Below, one piece after another: positions 28,601 to 35,616 of a stretch of DNA of 64,000 nt. Numbering within the stretch: the first letter of the stretch is position 1; every line of letters starts with the position of its first letter. Location of the stretch: the NCBI GenBank assembly GCA_947499005.1, contig CANMML010000006.1:94116-158115 (forward strand), read 5' to 3'. This DNA comes from an uncultured Aquimarina sp. GTDB lineage: Bacteria; Bacteroidota; Bacteroidia; Flavobacteriales; Flavobacteriaceae. The notes below the pieces were generated by a model. It ran no database searches. It had not been told where the DNA came from and saw only the letters and a list, made by a program, of their open reading frames with translations. A program made the translations under genes and the position numbers.

Positions 28601-29008
28601 GGTTTTTTGAGAAACTACTTTTTCAAATAAGGCATCGGGATAGGTAACAATAAGTTGTTTCGAAGTTGCTTGACTGATTTTGTTTAATACTTCTGCACGA
28701 AGCAAAACATTTGCATTGTCAATTTCTTCAATTTGATAGGGACGACGGTAGCTTGACGGGAAAAACAGTACTTCTTTTTCTCCTAGAATACGTTGTAAAT
28801 CATTGAAGAAATAAGCAGATTCTTCCTTGTCATTACAAATTAGAATTTGAGAATTAGTGCGGTTTTCAAAGCTATCAGCAATAACAAAAGATAGCCCAGA
28901 CCCTACCAGATTGGTAGCGTGCACATTTTTTGAGTCTTTTAAGGCTGTATTCAGCGTAGCCAGAAACGTTGAGTTTTTGAGCTGTTTTGCAAGATCAATT
29001 TTCTCCAA
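25658..29008 (-). CDS. mfd: Transcription-repair coupling factor Mfd
   Basis: The 1116-residue protein frees RNA polymerase stalled at DNA damage and recruits UvrA. The N-terminal UvrB-like region is followed by the RNA polymerase-interacting CarD-like domain (LDVGDYITHIDHGIGKFAGL, about residue 435). The RecG-like translocase motor has Walker A CGDVGFGKTEVAIRAA, Walker B LLIIDEEQKFGV and motif III LTLTATPIPRTL. The TRCF C-terminal domain follows. The length is normal. It is convergent with the PadR-associated membrane gene and overlaps its stop codon. Confidence 0.96.
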   Translation of the reverse strand: MEKIDLAKQLKNSTFLATLNTALKDSKNVHATNLVGSGLSFVIADSFENRTNSQILICNDKEESAYFFNDLQRILGEKEVLFFPSSYRRPYQIEEIDNANVLLRAEVLNKISQATSKQLIVTYPDALFEKVVSQKTIEEKTLNIKIGDLLSLDFVNEVLFEYEFQRVDFVTEPGEFSVRGGIIDIFSFSNENPYRIEFFGDEVDSMRTFDIESQLSLDKVKQISIIPNIEQKSSTESRISFFQALKKDCTLWLQHTDLLLGALDKLFEKASIAFGKLDSEIKRGTPEDLFINGGIIKEQLFAFQQVQLNAAYFKINDRDVVPLNFNQKPQPSFNKQFELLIEDLNKNHEKGFTNVICCVSEQQAQRFHDIFEDMETEEIHYQTVVLSLYQGFIDLNTKLVCYTDHQIFERYHKFQLKSGYAKKQAITLKELTNLDVGDYITHIDHGIGKFAGLKKIDVEGRKQEAIKLVYGEGDILYLSIHALHKISKFNGKDGKVPTVHKLGSKAWKTLKKKTKARVKHIAYNLIQLYAKRRLEKGFQYGPDSYLQHELEASFLFEDTPDQSSATTAVKADMESPRPMDRLVCGDVGFGKTEVAIRAAFKAVDNGKQVAILVPTTVLAFQHYKTFSKRLEDFPVTVDYLNRFRTAKQKKLTLEELANGKVDIVIGTHQLVSKNVKFKDLGLLIIDEEQKFGVAVKDKLKTIKANVDTLTLTATPIPRTLQFSLMAARDLSTIATPPPNRYPIDTQVIRFNEEIIRDAVSYEIQRGGQVFFIHNRIENIKEVAGMIQRLVPDAKVAVGHGQMDGKKLEELMLDFMDGAFDVLVATTIIESGLDVSNANTIFINNANNFGLSDLHQMRGRVGRSNKRAFCYFITPPSSAMTEDARKRIQALVQHSDLGSGIQIAMKDLEIRGAGDLLGGEQSGFINEIGFDTYQKILNEAIEELKENEFKELYGDEQANKVYVKETAIDTDFSLLFPDDYINSIPERLNLYTDLNKLKTEKELKVFEKQLIDRFGNLPAEAVDLMNSVRLKWIATMIGLEKIVLKQQQFIGYFVSDQQSDFYQSPTFTKVLQFVQQNPTEVQMKEKQTRNGLRLLLKMQDIETVETALFKLQAFEKL

Positions 29009-29198
29009 AATCTAATTTTTTGGCAAATATAGGAGGTTTTGCATGTAAGAAAGGTCTATAAAGTATTGTTAAAAATGTTAAGTAACTTATTGGAAACATT
29101 GTTGCTTGCAATTGTAGGAATATTAATAAGCAATAAAGACAACAATATTTTTAGGTGTAATGAGGTTCTTATGGCATAACACAAAATCTAAAAATATC

Positions 29199-30038
29199 AT
29201 GAAACGAATTGTTGTAAGCCTAGGAATGTTAGTGGCATTGACTTCATGCGTCTCAAAGAAGAAATTTATAGCCCTACAAGATCAACACAATCAAACTCAA
29301 AGTTCTTTGTCTAAAACCCTGCTAGAAAAAGAAGCTTTGGAAAATAAGTACAAAAAAATAGAAGAAAGGGTAGAGGATTTTAATACCAAAGTAAGTGCAC
29401 TAAAATCTATAAATACTTCATTAACACAAGAGAGTAATAATAAGCTAAGTATGGTAAAGGGAAGTAAAGCCCCTATTTCAGCAGTAAATTTGGAAGAGAT
29501 CAACCAACAGTTAGCAGCCATGGATCCAAATGAAGTAGCGCAGGCTAAAACCTTAAACGACTCTATTAATTTAGTTTTAAATAAGAATTTAGTTAAAGGT
29601 CTTGAGGATACTGCGGGAATCAATATTGAAGTGGATGAAACGGTAGTGATGATTAATGTCTCGGATGACTTGTTGTTTAATACAGGAAGCTATAGGGTAA
29701 GTACTAAAGCATATCCGCTGCTTGAAAAATTATCAGATGTTATAAATTCCGAACCAAGTGTCGAAGTAATGATCGAAGGGCATACAGATCCAAGAACGAT
29801 TAAGACTAACGTTTTGGAAGATAATTGGGACCTTAGTGTAAAACGTGCAACTTCTATCGTAAGATTACTTCAGCATAAATATAAAGTAACACCAGGGCAA
29901 TTAATAGCTTCGGGAAGAAGTTGCTATGATCCTTTGGTGGAGAACGATTCAAGAGAAAATAGAGCGTTGAATCGAAGAACAAGGATTGTGATAATGCCAA
30001 ACTTGGATAAGTTTTTATCTATGATTGTTTCTAAATAA
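29199..30038 (+). CDS. OmpA-like peptidoglycan-binding lipoprotein
   Basis: I start the gene at the ATG at 29199, because MKRIVVSLGMLVALTSC then gives a normal lipoprotein signal with Cys17. The ATG at 29160 would add 13 residues that spoil it. Residues 20-85 form a coiled coil. The C-terminal half is an OmpA-like domain (LFNTGSYRVSTKAYPLLEKL, then VMIEGHTDPR and ENRALNRRTRIVI) that binds peptidoglycan. It probably links the outer membrane to the wall. It diverges from mfd. A strong terminator follows it. Confidence 0.87.
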   Translation: MKRIVVSLGMLVALTSCVSKKKFIALQDQHNQTQSSLSKTLLEKEALENKYKKIEERVEDFNTKVSALKSINTSLTQESNNKLSMVKGSKAPISAVNLEEINQQLAAMDPNEVAQAKTLNDSINLVLNKNLVKGLEDTAGINIEVDETVVMINVSDDLLFNTGSYRVSTKAYPLLEKLSDVINSEPSVEVMIEGHTDPRTIKTNVLEDNWDLSVKRATSIVRLLQHKYKVTPGQLIASGRSCYDPLVENDSRENRALNRRTRIVIMPNLDKFLSMIVSK

Positions 30039-30066
30039 ATAGGAATAACGATAATGTTGAGAAATG

Positions 30067-30103
30067 AAAAGGTCGTCTTATTAGATTAAGACGACCTTTT
30101 GTA
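30067..30103. terminator. Bidirectional terminator between OmpA-like and GH16 genes
   Basis: AAAAGGTCGTCTTA and TAAGACGACCTTTT form a long stem (30067-30100) with a six-base loop. A runs on the left and T runs on the right allow it to serve both convergent genes. Confidence 0.88.
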
Positions 30104-30125
30104 TGTTTTAGGATATTGAATCTAT

Positions 30126-31664
30126 TTACTCTTTAACAAGTTTAATAACTTCATTTCCGTTTATTACTAAAATGTATAATCCAGTATTTAAGTTGCTCCC
30201 GTCAATAGTAGTACTAGCGCCTTTATTTAAAAGTTTACCATTTAGATCAAATAACTCCCAACCTTCGATAGCAGTATTGCTGTCTAAAGTAATGGTGTCT
30301 TTAAAAGGGTTAGGGTAAACAGCAGTGGTATTGTTTGCACTAAAACCATCCACAGAAAGTGTTTCTATGAAGGCCGCTTTATTGTTCGTTAAGACGATTT
30401 CTGTATTCGTATCTACTAATGTCATAGGGTCATTATTCTCTTGAGTATAGATAAGTAGAATTATTTTATGACCCTCATCTAAGTTCTCTATAGTAGGTAT
30501 AGCTGTAGAAGCATCGAAATTAGTAGGTATGGTAAAGTTAAAAGTAGTTGTTGCTGCATTAGGAGAGCTAGTGCCAACAGTAGTAGCGAAAGGACTTGTG
30601 CGAACTACTCCTCCGTCTTCGTCTAGTTCTCTAATATGCATGGCTACGTAATCAAAGTCTGCTTCAGTTCCTGAAGTTATTGATGAAGCGTGTGTAGTTG
30701 TAATAGATACAATTTCTCCTGGTTCGAATATAGGTTTAGGTTCTCCTTCTACAATAAAGTCATTTATGTTATCCCATAAAATAGATCGTGCTCGATCTTC
30801 GATCACAGAAGTACCAGTTAATTGGTAAGTATGTACCCAATCAATACGCATAGTGTTGATAGTGTCATCTGCTAGATCTGTTTTTGGAGGTAATCCTCCT
30901 AACCATGGAGCTTCGTTTGTCCATAAGTCAAAAATAATCTCTAAATCTCTAGTGAAAATTAAATTAGGGAAGTTTTGTCCATTTCTATCTTGACCAACTA
31001 CTACTGATCCTGCAGGTTCTCCGTCTAAATAAAATTGGATGTTCTTCGCGTCTTTCCACCAAACTCCCACGGTATGGTAATCTTCATTCCATTTAACGCC
31101 TCTTAAAGGATTACTTGCTGATAAATTTCTGTTATCAAAATTTCCGTGATTTCTAACAGTGACACCATTTGTTGCTTGAAAATATTGAGAATTCATTTGG
31201 GTAGGGAAGTTGGGTTGACAACCACAAGATGGCTTCGAATTATTTTCGATAATGTCTATTTCATCTCTATTATTAATATCCCCATTGTTTAACCAAAAGG
31301 TATTGTAAGCTGATATGTGTGCTGTTTTTATTCTAGCTTCAGTGTACATAGGGTAACTAATCTGTGTTCTAGAATGTATTCTAGCAGTCTGAAACCAGCG
31401 TCCTTCAGGGTTATTTTCATTCAAAGTGGCTTTAATCCAGAGGCTTCCATCATCAACTCCAGAGTTTGCAGCTGAACCTGACATCCATACAGGGACACCA
31501 TAATTCCAAAAAGAGTTGAACCATTTATTTCCGTCAATAGAGCTGCCGTTAAATTCATCGGACATGTCTTCGACAGCTTCCCAAGTTTGACCTTGTGGAG
31601 GAGTAGGCTGTGCAAACGATTGTATCGAAAGCAAAACCAAAGTGAGTAAGGCAATTTTTTTCAT
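30126..31664 (-). CDS. Secreted GH16 polysaccharide hydrolase with type IX secretion tag
   Basis: The 512-residue protein has a signal peptide (to about AQP at 20) and a GH16 catalytic domain with the motif DEIDIIE at residues 134-140, giving nucleophile Glu135 and acid/base Glu140. The opening WEAVEDMSDEFNG and YTEARIKTAHISAYNTFWL resemble the agarase, porphyranase and carrageenase branch of marine GH16 enzymes. A linker domain follows. The last 75 residues form a type IX sorting domain (VYPNPFKDTITL to YILVINGNEVIKLVKE). It likely degrades an algal galactan outside the cell. It is the last gene after a lipoprotein and ruvC, with no SusCD pair nearby. Confidence 0.87.
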   Translation of the reverse strand: MKKIALLTLVLLSIQSFAQPTPPQGQTWEAVEDMSDEFNGSSIDGNKWFNSFWNYGVPVWMSGSAANSGVDDGSLWIKATLNENNPEGRWFQTARIHSRTQISYPMYTEARIKTAHISAYNTFWLNNGDINNRDEIDIIENNSKPSCGCQPNFPTQMNSQYFQATNGVTVRNHGNFDNRNLSASNPLRGVKWNEDYHTVGVWWKDAKNIQFYLDGEPAGSVVVGQDRNGQNFPNLIFTRDLEIIFDLWTNEAPWLGGLPPKTDLADDTINTMRIDWVHTYQLTGTSVIEDRARSILWDNINDFIVEGEPKPIFEPGEIVSITTTHASSITSGTEADFDYVAMHIRELDEDGGVVRTSPFATTVGTSSPNAATTTFNFTIPTNFDASTAIPTIENLDEGHKIILLIYTQENNDPMTLVDTNTEIVLTNNKAAFIETLSVDGFSANNTTAVYPNPFKDTITLDSNTAIEGWELFDLNGKLLNKGASTTIDGSNLNTGLYILVINGNEVIKLVKE

Positions 31665-31707
31665 ATATTATGTTGTTTTTGGTAACCGTAAATATAAACT
31701 CATTAAA

Positions 31708-32265
31708 TCACTTTTTCAAACGATGTTTGTTTTGTTTTATAAATGCATCCCATCCAGAGTAACTTTTTACATTCCCTAATTTAGAATTTGAATTGTAAAA
31801 ATGGCAAACCGCAGCGGCCAGTCCGTCGGTAGCATCAAGGTTTTTTGGGATTTCTTTTAACCCAAGCATTTGCTGAAGCATTTTAGCGACCTGTTCCTTG
31901 CTGGCATTACCATTACCCGTAACTGCCATTTTAATCTTTTTAGGAAGATATTCTGTTATAGGAACTTCTCGACTTAAGCCTGCGGCCATAGCAACTCCTT
32001 GAGCTCGGCCTAGCTTTAACATCGATTGTACATTTTTTCCAAAGAAAGGAGCTTCAATGGCAATTTCATCAGGATTGAATGTATCTATGAGTTCAATCGT
32101 GCGCTCAAATATTTTTTTAAGCTTGATATAAGGGTCTGTGTATTTTACAAGATTCAGTTCATTCAATTGAACAAATTGCATTTTCTTATTCACCACTTTT
32201 ATGACTCCAAACCCCATAATAGTTGTTCCAGGGTCAATCCCTAATATCACTGTTTCTTTGTCCAA
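31708..32265 (-). CDS. ruvC: Crossover junction endodeoxyribonuclease RuvC
   Basis: The 185-residue enzyme resolves Holliday junctions made during recombination. The acidic residues of the RuvC active site are visible in LGIDPGTTIMGFG, IAIEAPFFGKNVQS and NLDATDGLAAAVCHF. The start is TTG, which follows the TAA stop of the upstream lipoprotein gene directly (TAATTG); an upstream stop blocks any earlier start. The protein therefore probably depends on translational coupling. The partner ruvB lies near 46 kb on the other strand, so the ruv genes are not clustered, as is usual in this phylum. Confidence 0.94.
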   Translation of the reverse strand: MDKETVILGIDPGTTIMGFGVIKVVNKKMQFVQLNELNLVKYTDPYIKLKKIFERTIELIDTFNPDEIAIEAPFFGKNVQSMLKLGRAQGVAMAAGLSREVPITEYLPKKIKMAVTGNGNASKEQVAKMLQQMLGLKEIPKNLDATDGLAAAVCHFYNSNSKLGNVKSYSGWDAFIKQNKHRLKK

Positions 32266-32715
32266 TTACTTTTGTTTGTTAATAATTAAAGGAAGCTTGA
32301 AGTTGCAAGTTACAGGAATTCCTTGAATGTATCCGGGCCTAATAGGGTTGATGAATGTGAGAGAACTGTCAATGGAAGGTTTGATCTTTTCGACAATTAA
32401 AGAGTTTTCTTGAAAATTAGCATCAATGACACCTTTATTGTTCACCTTAATAAATACCCATAATGTATCCTTTACTAAAGTTTCTTTAGTCGTAATGGTA
32501 GTATCTAAACTGAGTTTTAAAAGGTTGGAAAGTTGTTCTTCAAAACAATTTCTAGTGTTTTTTTCGCAAGGTTCTATCTCAGGATAAGATTCCAGCTTTA
32601 GCTCGTCTACTTGGTGATCAACCACTTGCTTTAAATCTTCAGGTTTTGTAGACCATTGTTTGCAGCTTGTGAGACAAGCAAGTAGTAAAATTCCATAAAA
32701 CAAAGGTCTTAACAT
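32266..32715 (-). CDS. Small lipoprotein, possible TonB-C-like domain
   Basis: The 149-residue protein has a lipoprotein signal (LLACLTSCKQW, Cys18). Its C-terminal part (TLWVFIKVNNKGVIDANFQ to VTCNFKLPLIINK) resembles the beta-alpha-beta pattern of TonB C-terminal or energy-transducer-like domains common in this phylum, but the match is by eye. It is coupled to ruvC by a TAATTG junction. That shows operon structure, not shared function. A TACTTTTG -7 box lies about 60 bases before its ATG. The function is unknown. Confidence 0.7.
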   Translation of the reverse strand: MLRPLFYGILLLACLTSCKQWSTKPEDLKQVVDHQVDELKLESYPEIEPCEKNTRNCFEEQLSNLLKLSLDTTITTKETLVKDTLWVFIKVNNKGVIDANFQENSLIVEKIKPSIDSSLTFINPIRPGYIQGIPVTCNFKLPLIINKQK

Positions 32716-32775
32716 AGGATAATCTGATGTTTTGTCAGTGATTAGTTAAAGGTATGGTTTTTGAAAAACTATTTG

Positions 32776-32783
32776 CAAAAGTA
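32776..32783 (-). promoter_or_regulatory. Putative -7 box (TACTTTTG) for lipoprotein-ruvC-GH16 operon
   Basis: On the minus strand this is TACTTTTG, a full TAnnTTTG match, about 60 bases upstream of the lipoprotein ATG. Confidence 0.4.
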
Positions 32784-32851
32784 TAAATATCTTAAATTAT
32801 CTATAATTTAGGTAACTTAAGATGTGCTAAACATTTGTATAAAAAGAAATT

Positions 32852-33352
32852 ATGGATATATTTTTATTAGTAGTTGGTCTGTTGTGTGTGTTGGTAGGAA
32901 TACTAGGTAGTTTTTTGCCAGTATTACCAGGCTTACCTATCAGTTGGTTAGGCTTGTTGCTTGTACATTTGACTTCTGCGGTGCCTATGAACTATGTTTT
33001 TTTAGGAGTGTGGTTGGCAGTCGCTTTGCTTGTTCTAATACTTGATTATGTGATTCCTGCTATGGGAACAAAGAAGTTTGGGGGAAGTAAATATGGAGTT
33101 TACGGGACTACAATTGGATTGATAGTTGGACTTTTCTTTCCTCCTTTTGGTTTTATAGTAGGACCATTTGTAGGGGCTTATATAGGTGAAATGATGAATC
33201 AACAAAATTCTAAAGTAGCTGCAAAAGCTGCTTGGGGGTCTTTTATAGGTTTCTTGACATCTAGTTTTATGAAGTTTATTGTAAGCCTCATTTTTGTAGG
33301 ATTATATATTTGGAAGGTGACAGAGTATAGAGAAGTACTTTTTTCTTTTTAG
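32852..33352 (+). CDS. DUF456 family membrane protein
   Basis: The 166-residue protein is very hydrophobic, with four to five helices. It carries the DUF456 pattern: VGLLCVLVGILGSFLPVLPG at the start, a glycine-rich KFGGSKYGVYGTTIGLIVG segment, and FFPPFGFIVGPFVGAYIGE. This glycine-rich pattern hints at an oligomerising membrane protein like glycine-zipper families. Its role is unknown. It is followed by a broken DUF6958-like gene rather than a partner gene. Confidence 0.85.
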   Translation: MDIFLLVVGLLCVLVGILGSFLPVLPGLPISWLGLLLVHLTSAVPMNYVFLGVWLAVALLVLILDYVIPAMGTKKFGGSKYGVYGTTIGLIVGLFFPPFGFIVGPFVGAYIGEMMNQQNSKVAAKAAWGSFIGFLTSSFMKFIVSLIFVGLYIWKVTEYREVLFSF

Positions 33353-33367
33353 AGAAGCGATATAATT

Positions 33368-33658
33368 ATGTCTAAGGAGACGAAAATTTTAACATTACAC
33401 CCATCTGGTAAAAAGGGAGTGAATATTGTAACGTCTAAATATGATTTTATAAAACTTTTTATTCTGAATACATTAAAAAAGTCAAGGGGATATCACTTAT
33501 CAAGAATTAAATCGTCAAGCCATTGAAAAGTTAACGGCTACTTTTGATGGAAAAGTGGCGTGGTACATTGTTTCAGTAAAATTAGACTTAGAAGCAAGGG
33601 GCTAATAGAAAGAATTCCCAAAACATCTCCGCATAAAATTCGTCTAGTGAAAAACTAA
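33368..33658 (+). pseudogene. Frameshifted DUF6958-like gene
   Basis: Three pieces of one protein lie in successive frames. Piece one is MSKETKILTLHPSGKKGVNI and on to KYDFIKLFILNTLKKS. Piece two is GDITYQELNRQAIEKLT to SVKLDLEARG. Piece three is IERIPKTSPHKIRLVKN and a stop at 33656-33658. Joined, they give about 95 residues with the order typical of small DUF6958-family proteins. Each break coincides with a GGGG run (33486-33489 and 33598-33601), as if one G were missing in both places. It is either a decayed gene or two sequencing errors. No other gene lies between 33353 and 33682. Confidence 0.7.
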
Positions 33659-33682
33659 CGACTAAGAACTAAAGACTATTAA

Positions 33683-34051
33683 CTACTTCTTCGGTTTAAA
33701 AATAAATGCACTAGGAAATTTAGTCTGAATACGCATTAATGCGCGATCTGCTTCAAGACGGTTTCTGTAGTTTCCTACCCATACTTTATAATTAGGAGTT
33801 TCGAACTTGATCTTACTACTCCACATATCTCCATAAGTAGTTTTAAATTTCCCTAATACCTTATGAGCTTCATTCAAATTCCCGTAAAACAATTGAATTT
33901 TATAAGAACTACTACTGTCAATACTAAATTTTGCTTCAGTAATCTTTTCAATTGCAGGAGATACTTCGATATGAGACGAAGCAACCTCGTTTTGACAATA
34001 AACATAGGATGCAGAAAGTGAAAGGAATAGACAAAGCAACAGATGGCGCAT
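33683..34051 (-). CDS. SPOR domain protein
   Basis: The 122-residue protein has a signal peptide (MRHLLLCLFLSLSASYVYC). Its C-terminal SPOR domain (YKIQLFYGNLNEAHKVLGKF to YKVWVGNYRNRLEADRALMR) binds denuded peptidoglycan glycan strands, often at the division site. Length and layout are normal for short flavobacterial SPOR proteins. It stands alone, divergent from the large respiratory operon. A TACTTTTG box lies 18 bases before its ATG. Confidence 0.87.
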   Translation of the reverse strand: MRHLLLCLFLSLSASYVYCQNEVASSHIEVSPAIEKITEAKFSIDSSSSYKIQLFYGNLNEAHKVLGKFKTTYGDMWSSKIKFETPNYKVWVGNYRNRLEADRALMRIQTKFPSAFIFKPKK

Positions 34052-34069
34052 GGTTCTTTATTTTAGTTA

Positions 34070-34077
34070 CAAAAGTA
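34070..34077 (-). promoter_or_regulatory. Putative -7 box (TACTTTTG) for the SPOR gene
   Basis: On the minus strand this reads TACTTTTG, an exact TAnnTTTG match, 18 bases upstream of the start codon at 34051. Confidence 0.45.
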
Positions 34078-34171
34078 TAATATTTAGTAGAAATGTTAAT
34101 CTTCTTTATTTAGAACATTTATAAATTACTTTTAAGCTCGTAAGGTCATTTCGCAAAAAGACTTTATGTAG

Positions 34172-34243
34172 TACTTTTGTCGGGCATTTAAAGCCCTAAT
34201 TTTATCATAAATTTAAGATTAGAGCCTATAATTGCTAAGTTTG
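34172..34243 (+). promoter_or_regulatory. actA: Two -7 boxes upstream of the act-cox operon
   Basis: TACTTTTG (34172-34179) and TAAGTTTG (34236-34243) both match TAnnTTTG. They lie 81 and 17 bases before the actA ATG. A small hairpin (GGGC/GCCC, 34182-34195) lies between them, in the leader of any transcript from the first. Two start points may allow different control of the respiratory operon. Confidence 0.4.
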
Positions 34244-34260
34244 AAATTCTACATTAATTT

Positions 34261-35562
34261 ATGAAAAAAGTGGCAAACGGGAATCTTATCCAAAAACTAA
34301 CCTTACTGGTCGTTACTTTTCTGTTGAGTTTATCTCCAATTGTTTCTCATGCACAAGCTCCTGCGGGTGCTGATGCAGCGAAAGGTAAAGAGTTGTTTAA
34401 CTCTCTTTGTGCTGCGTGTCATAAGAGATATAAGAAAGCGACAGGTCCTGCATTATTTGGCGTGACAGAGCGTCACGATACAGAGTGGATCTACAAGTGG
34501 GTAAAAAATAGTGCTGCATTGATTGCTTCGGGAGATGCCGAGGCTGTAGCTATTTATGAGGAGTACAATAAGGTGTCAATGAATGCCTTTCCTCAATTAT
34601 CAAATGCAGACATCGATAATATCATTGCTTATGTAAGTGAACCAAAGGCTGTAGCTCCGAAGGCTACTCCAGGTGTAGGGGATGCTAGTGCGTCTTCTGG
34701 TCAAGGTGGTTCTAGTGCTGTTCAGAATTTAGTGTTAGGCTTGTTGGCTTTAGTGCTTGTTGTGTTGGTAGTGGTGTTGTTCTTGGTGAATAAAACACTA
34801 AGAAGCTTTGCTGAAAAGCAAGGAGTCGAATTGCCTGCTAAAGATGAGCGAAAGCCAATATGGAAAGCATTTATTGAGAATCAATTCTTGGTATTGGTGT
34901 CGGTAGTGTTCTTGTTGTTGTTGAGTGCGTACTTTGTGTATGGGTTCTTAATGCAAGTGGGTATCGATAAAGGATATGCTCCGGTACAACCAATTCATTA
35001 TTCGCATAGAATCCATGCGGGAGATAATAAGATTGACTGTAAATACTGTCACTCTTCTGCTCGTGTGTCTAAGCATTCAGGAATTCCTTCATTAAATGTG
35101 TGTATGAACTGTCATAAGTCCATCGGTGAGGTAGCAGAAGCTACTCAAGCGGAAGGATTAGATAAGTATGGAGTTGATTATAATAAGCAAATTCAGAAGT
35201 TGTATAAAGCAACAGGTTGGGATCCAGATAAGCAAGCTTATACGGGTAAAACGGAGCCAGTGAAATGGGTGCGTATCCATAACTTGCCAGATTTTGCATA
35301 TTTCAATCACTCGCAACACGTAATGGTGGCTGGGGTACAGTGTCAAAAATGTCACGGACCAGTAGAGGAGATGGAAATCATGAGTCAACATGCTCCGTTA
35401 ACAATGGGGTGGTGTATCAACTGTCACAGAGAAACAAATGTGAAGGTTGAAGGGAATGAGTACTACGAGAAAATTCATACAGAATTATCTAAGAAGTACG
35501 GTGTAGATAAATTGACAGCTGCTCAGATGGGTGGTTTGGAGTGTGGTAAGTGTCACTACTAA
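34261..35562 (+). CDS. actA: Alternative complex III subunit ActA, hexaheme cytochrome c
   Basis: The 433-residue protein has six CxxCH heme motifs: CAACH, CKYCH, CMNCH, CQKCH, CINCH and CGKCH. The first belongs to an N-terminal mono-heme cytochrome c domain behind a signal peptide (about residues 1-31). Two membrane helices follow (about 155-178 and 208-231), and then the five-heme domain. ActA passes electrons from the iron-sulfur subunit to cytochrome c or oxidase. The extra N-terminal heme domain is what I would expect for flavobacterial ActA. It is the first gene of an eight-gene operon. Confidence 0.93.
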   Translation: MKKVANGNLIQKLTLLVVTFLLSLSPIVSHAQAPAGADAAKGKELFNSLCAACHKRYKKATGPALFGVTERHDTEWIYKWVKNSAALIASGDAEAVAIYEEYNKVSMNAFPQLSNADIDNIIAYVSEPKAVAPKATPGVGDASASSGQGGSSAVQNLVLGLLALVLVVLVVVLFLVNKTLRSFAEKQGVELPAKDERKPIWKAFIENQFLVLVSVVFLLLLSAYFVYGFLMQVGIDKGYAPVQPIHYSHRIHAGDNKIDCKYCHSSARVSKHSGIPSLNVCMNCHKSIGEVAEATQAEGLDKYGVDYNKQIQKLYKATGWDPDKQAYTGKTEPVKWVRIHNLPDFAYFNHSQHVMVAGVQCQKCHGPVEEMEIMSQHAPLTMGWCINCHRETNVKVEGNEYYEKIHTELSKKYGVDKLTAAQMGGLECGKCHY

Positions 35563-35616
35563 TCAAAGTCAATTAGATTCTAAAATTTATCATTAAGAAG
35601 CAAACAAGTTTTATAT

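Noticed and set aside
33475..33481. A AAA AAG slippery heptamer in the DUF6958-like gene, as in programmed -1 frameshifting
   Set aside because: The conserved second piece is in the +1 frame relative to the start, not the -1 frame, and the -1 frame soon hits a stop. The break fits a lost G at 33486-33489 better.
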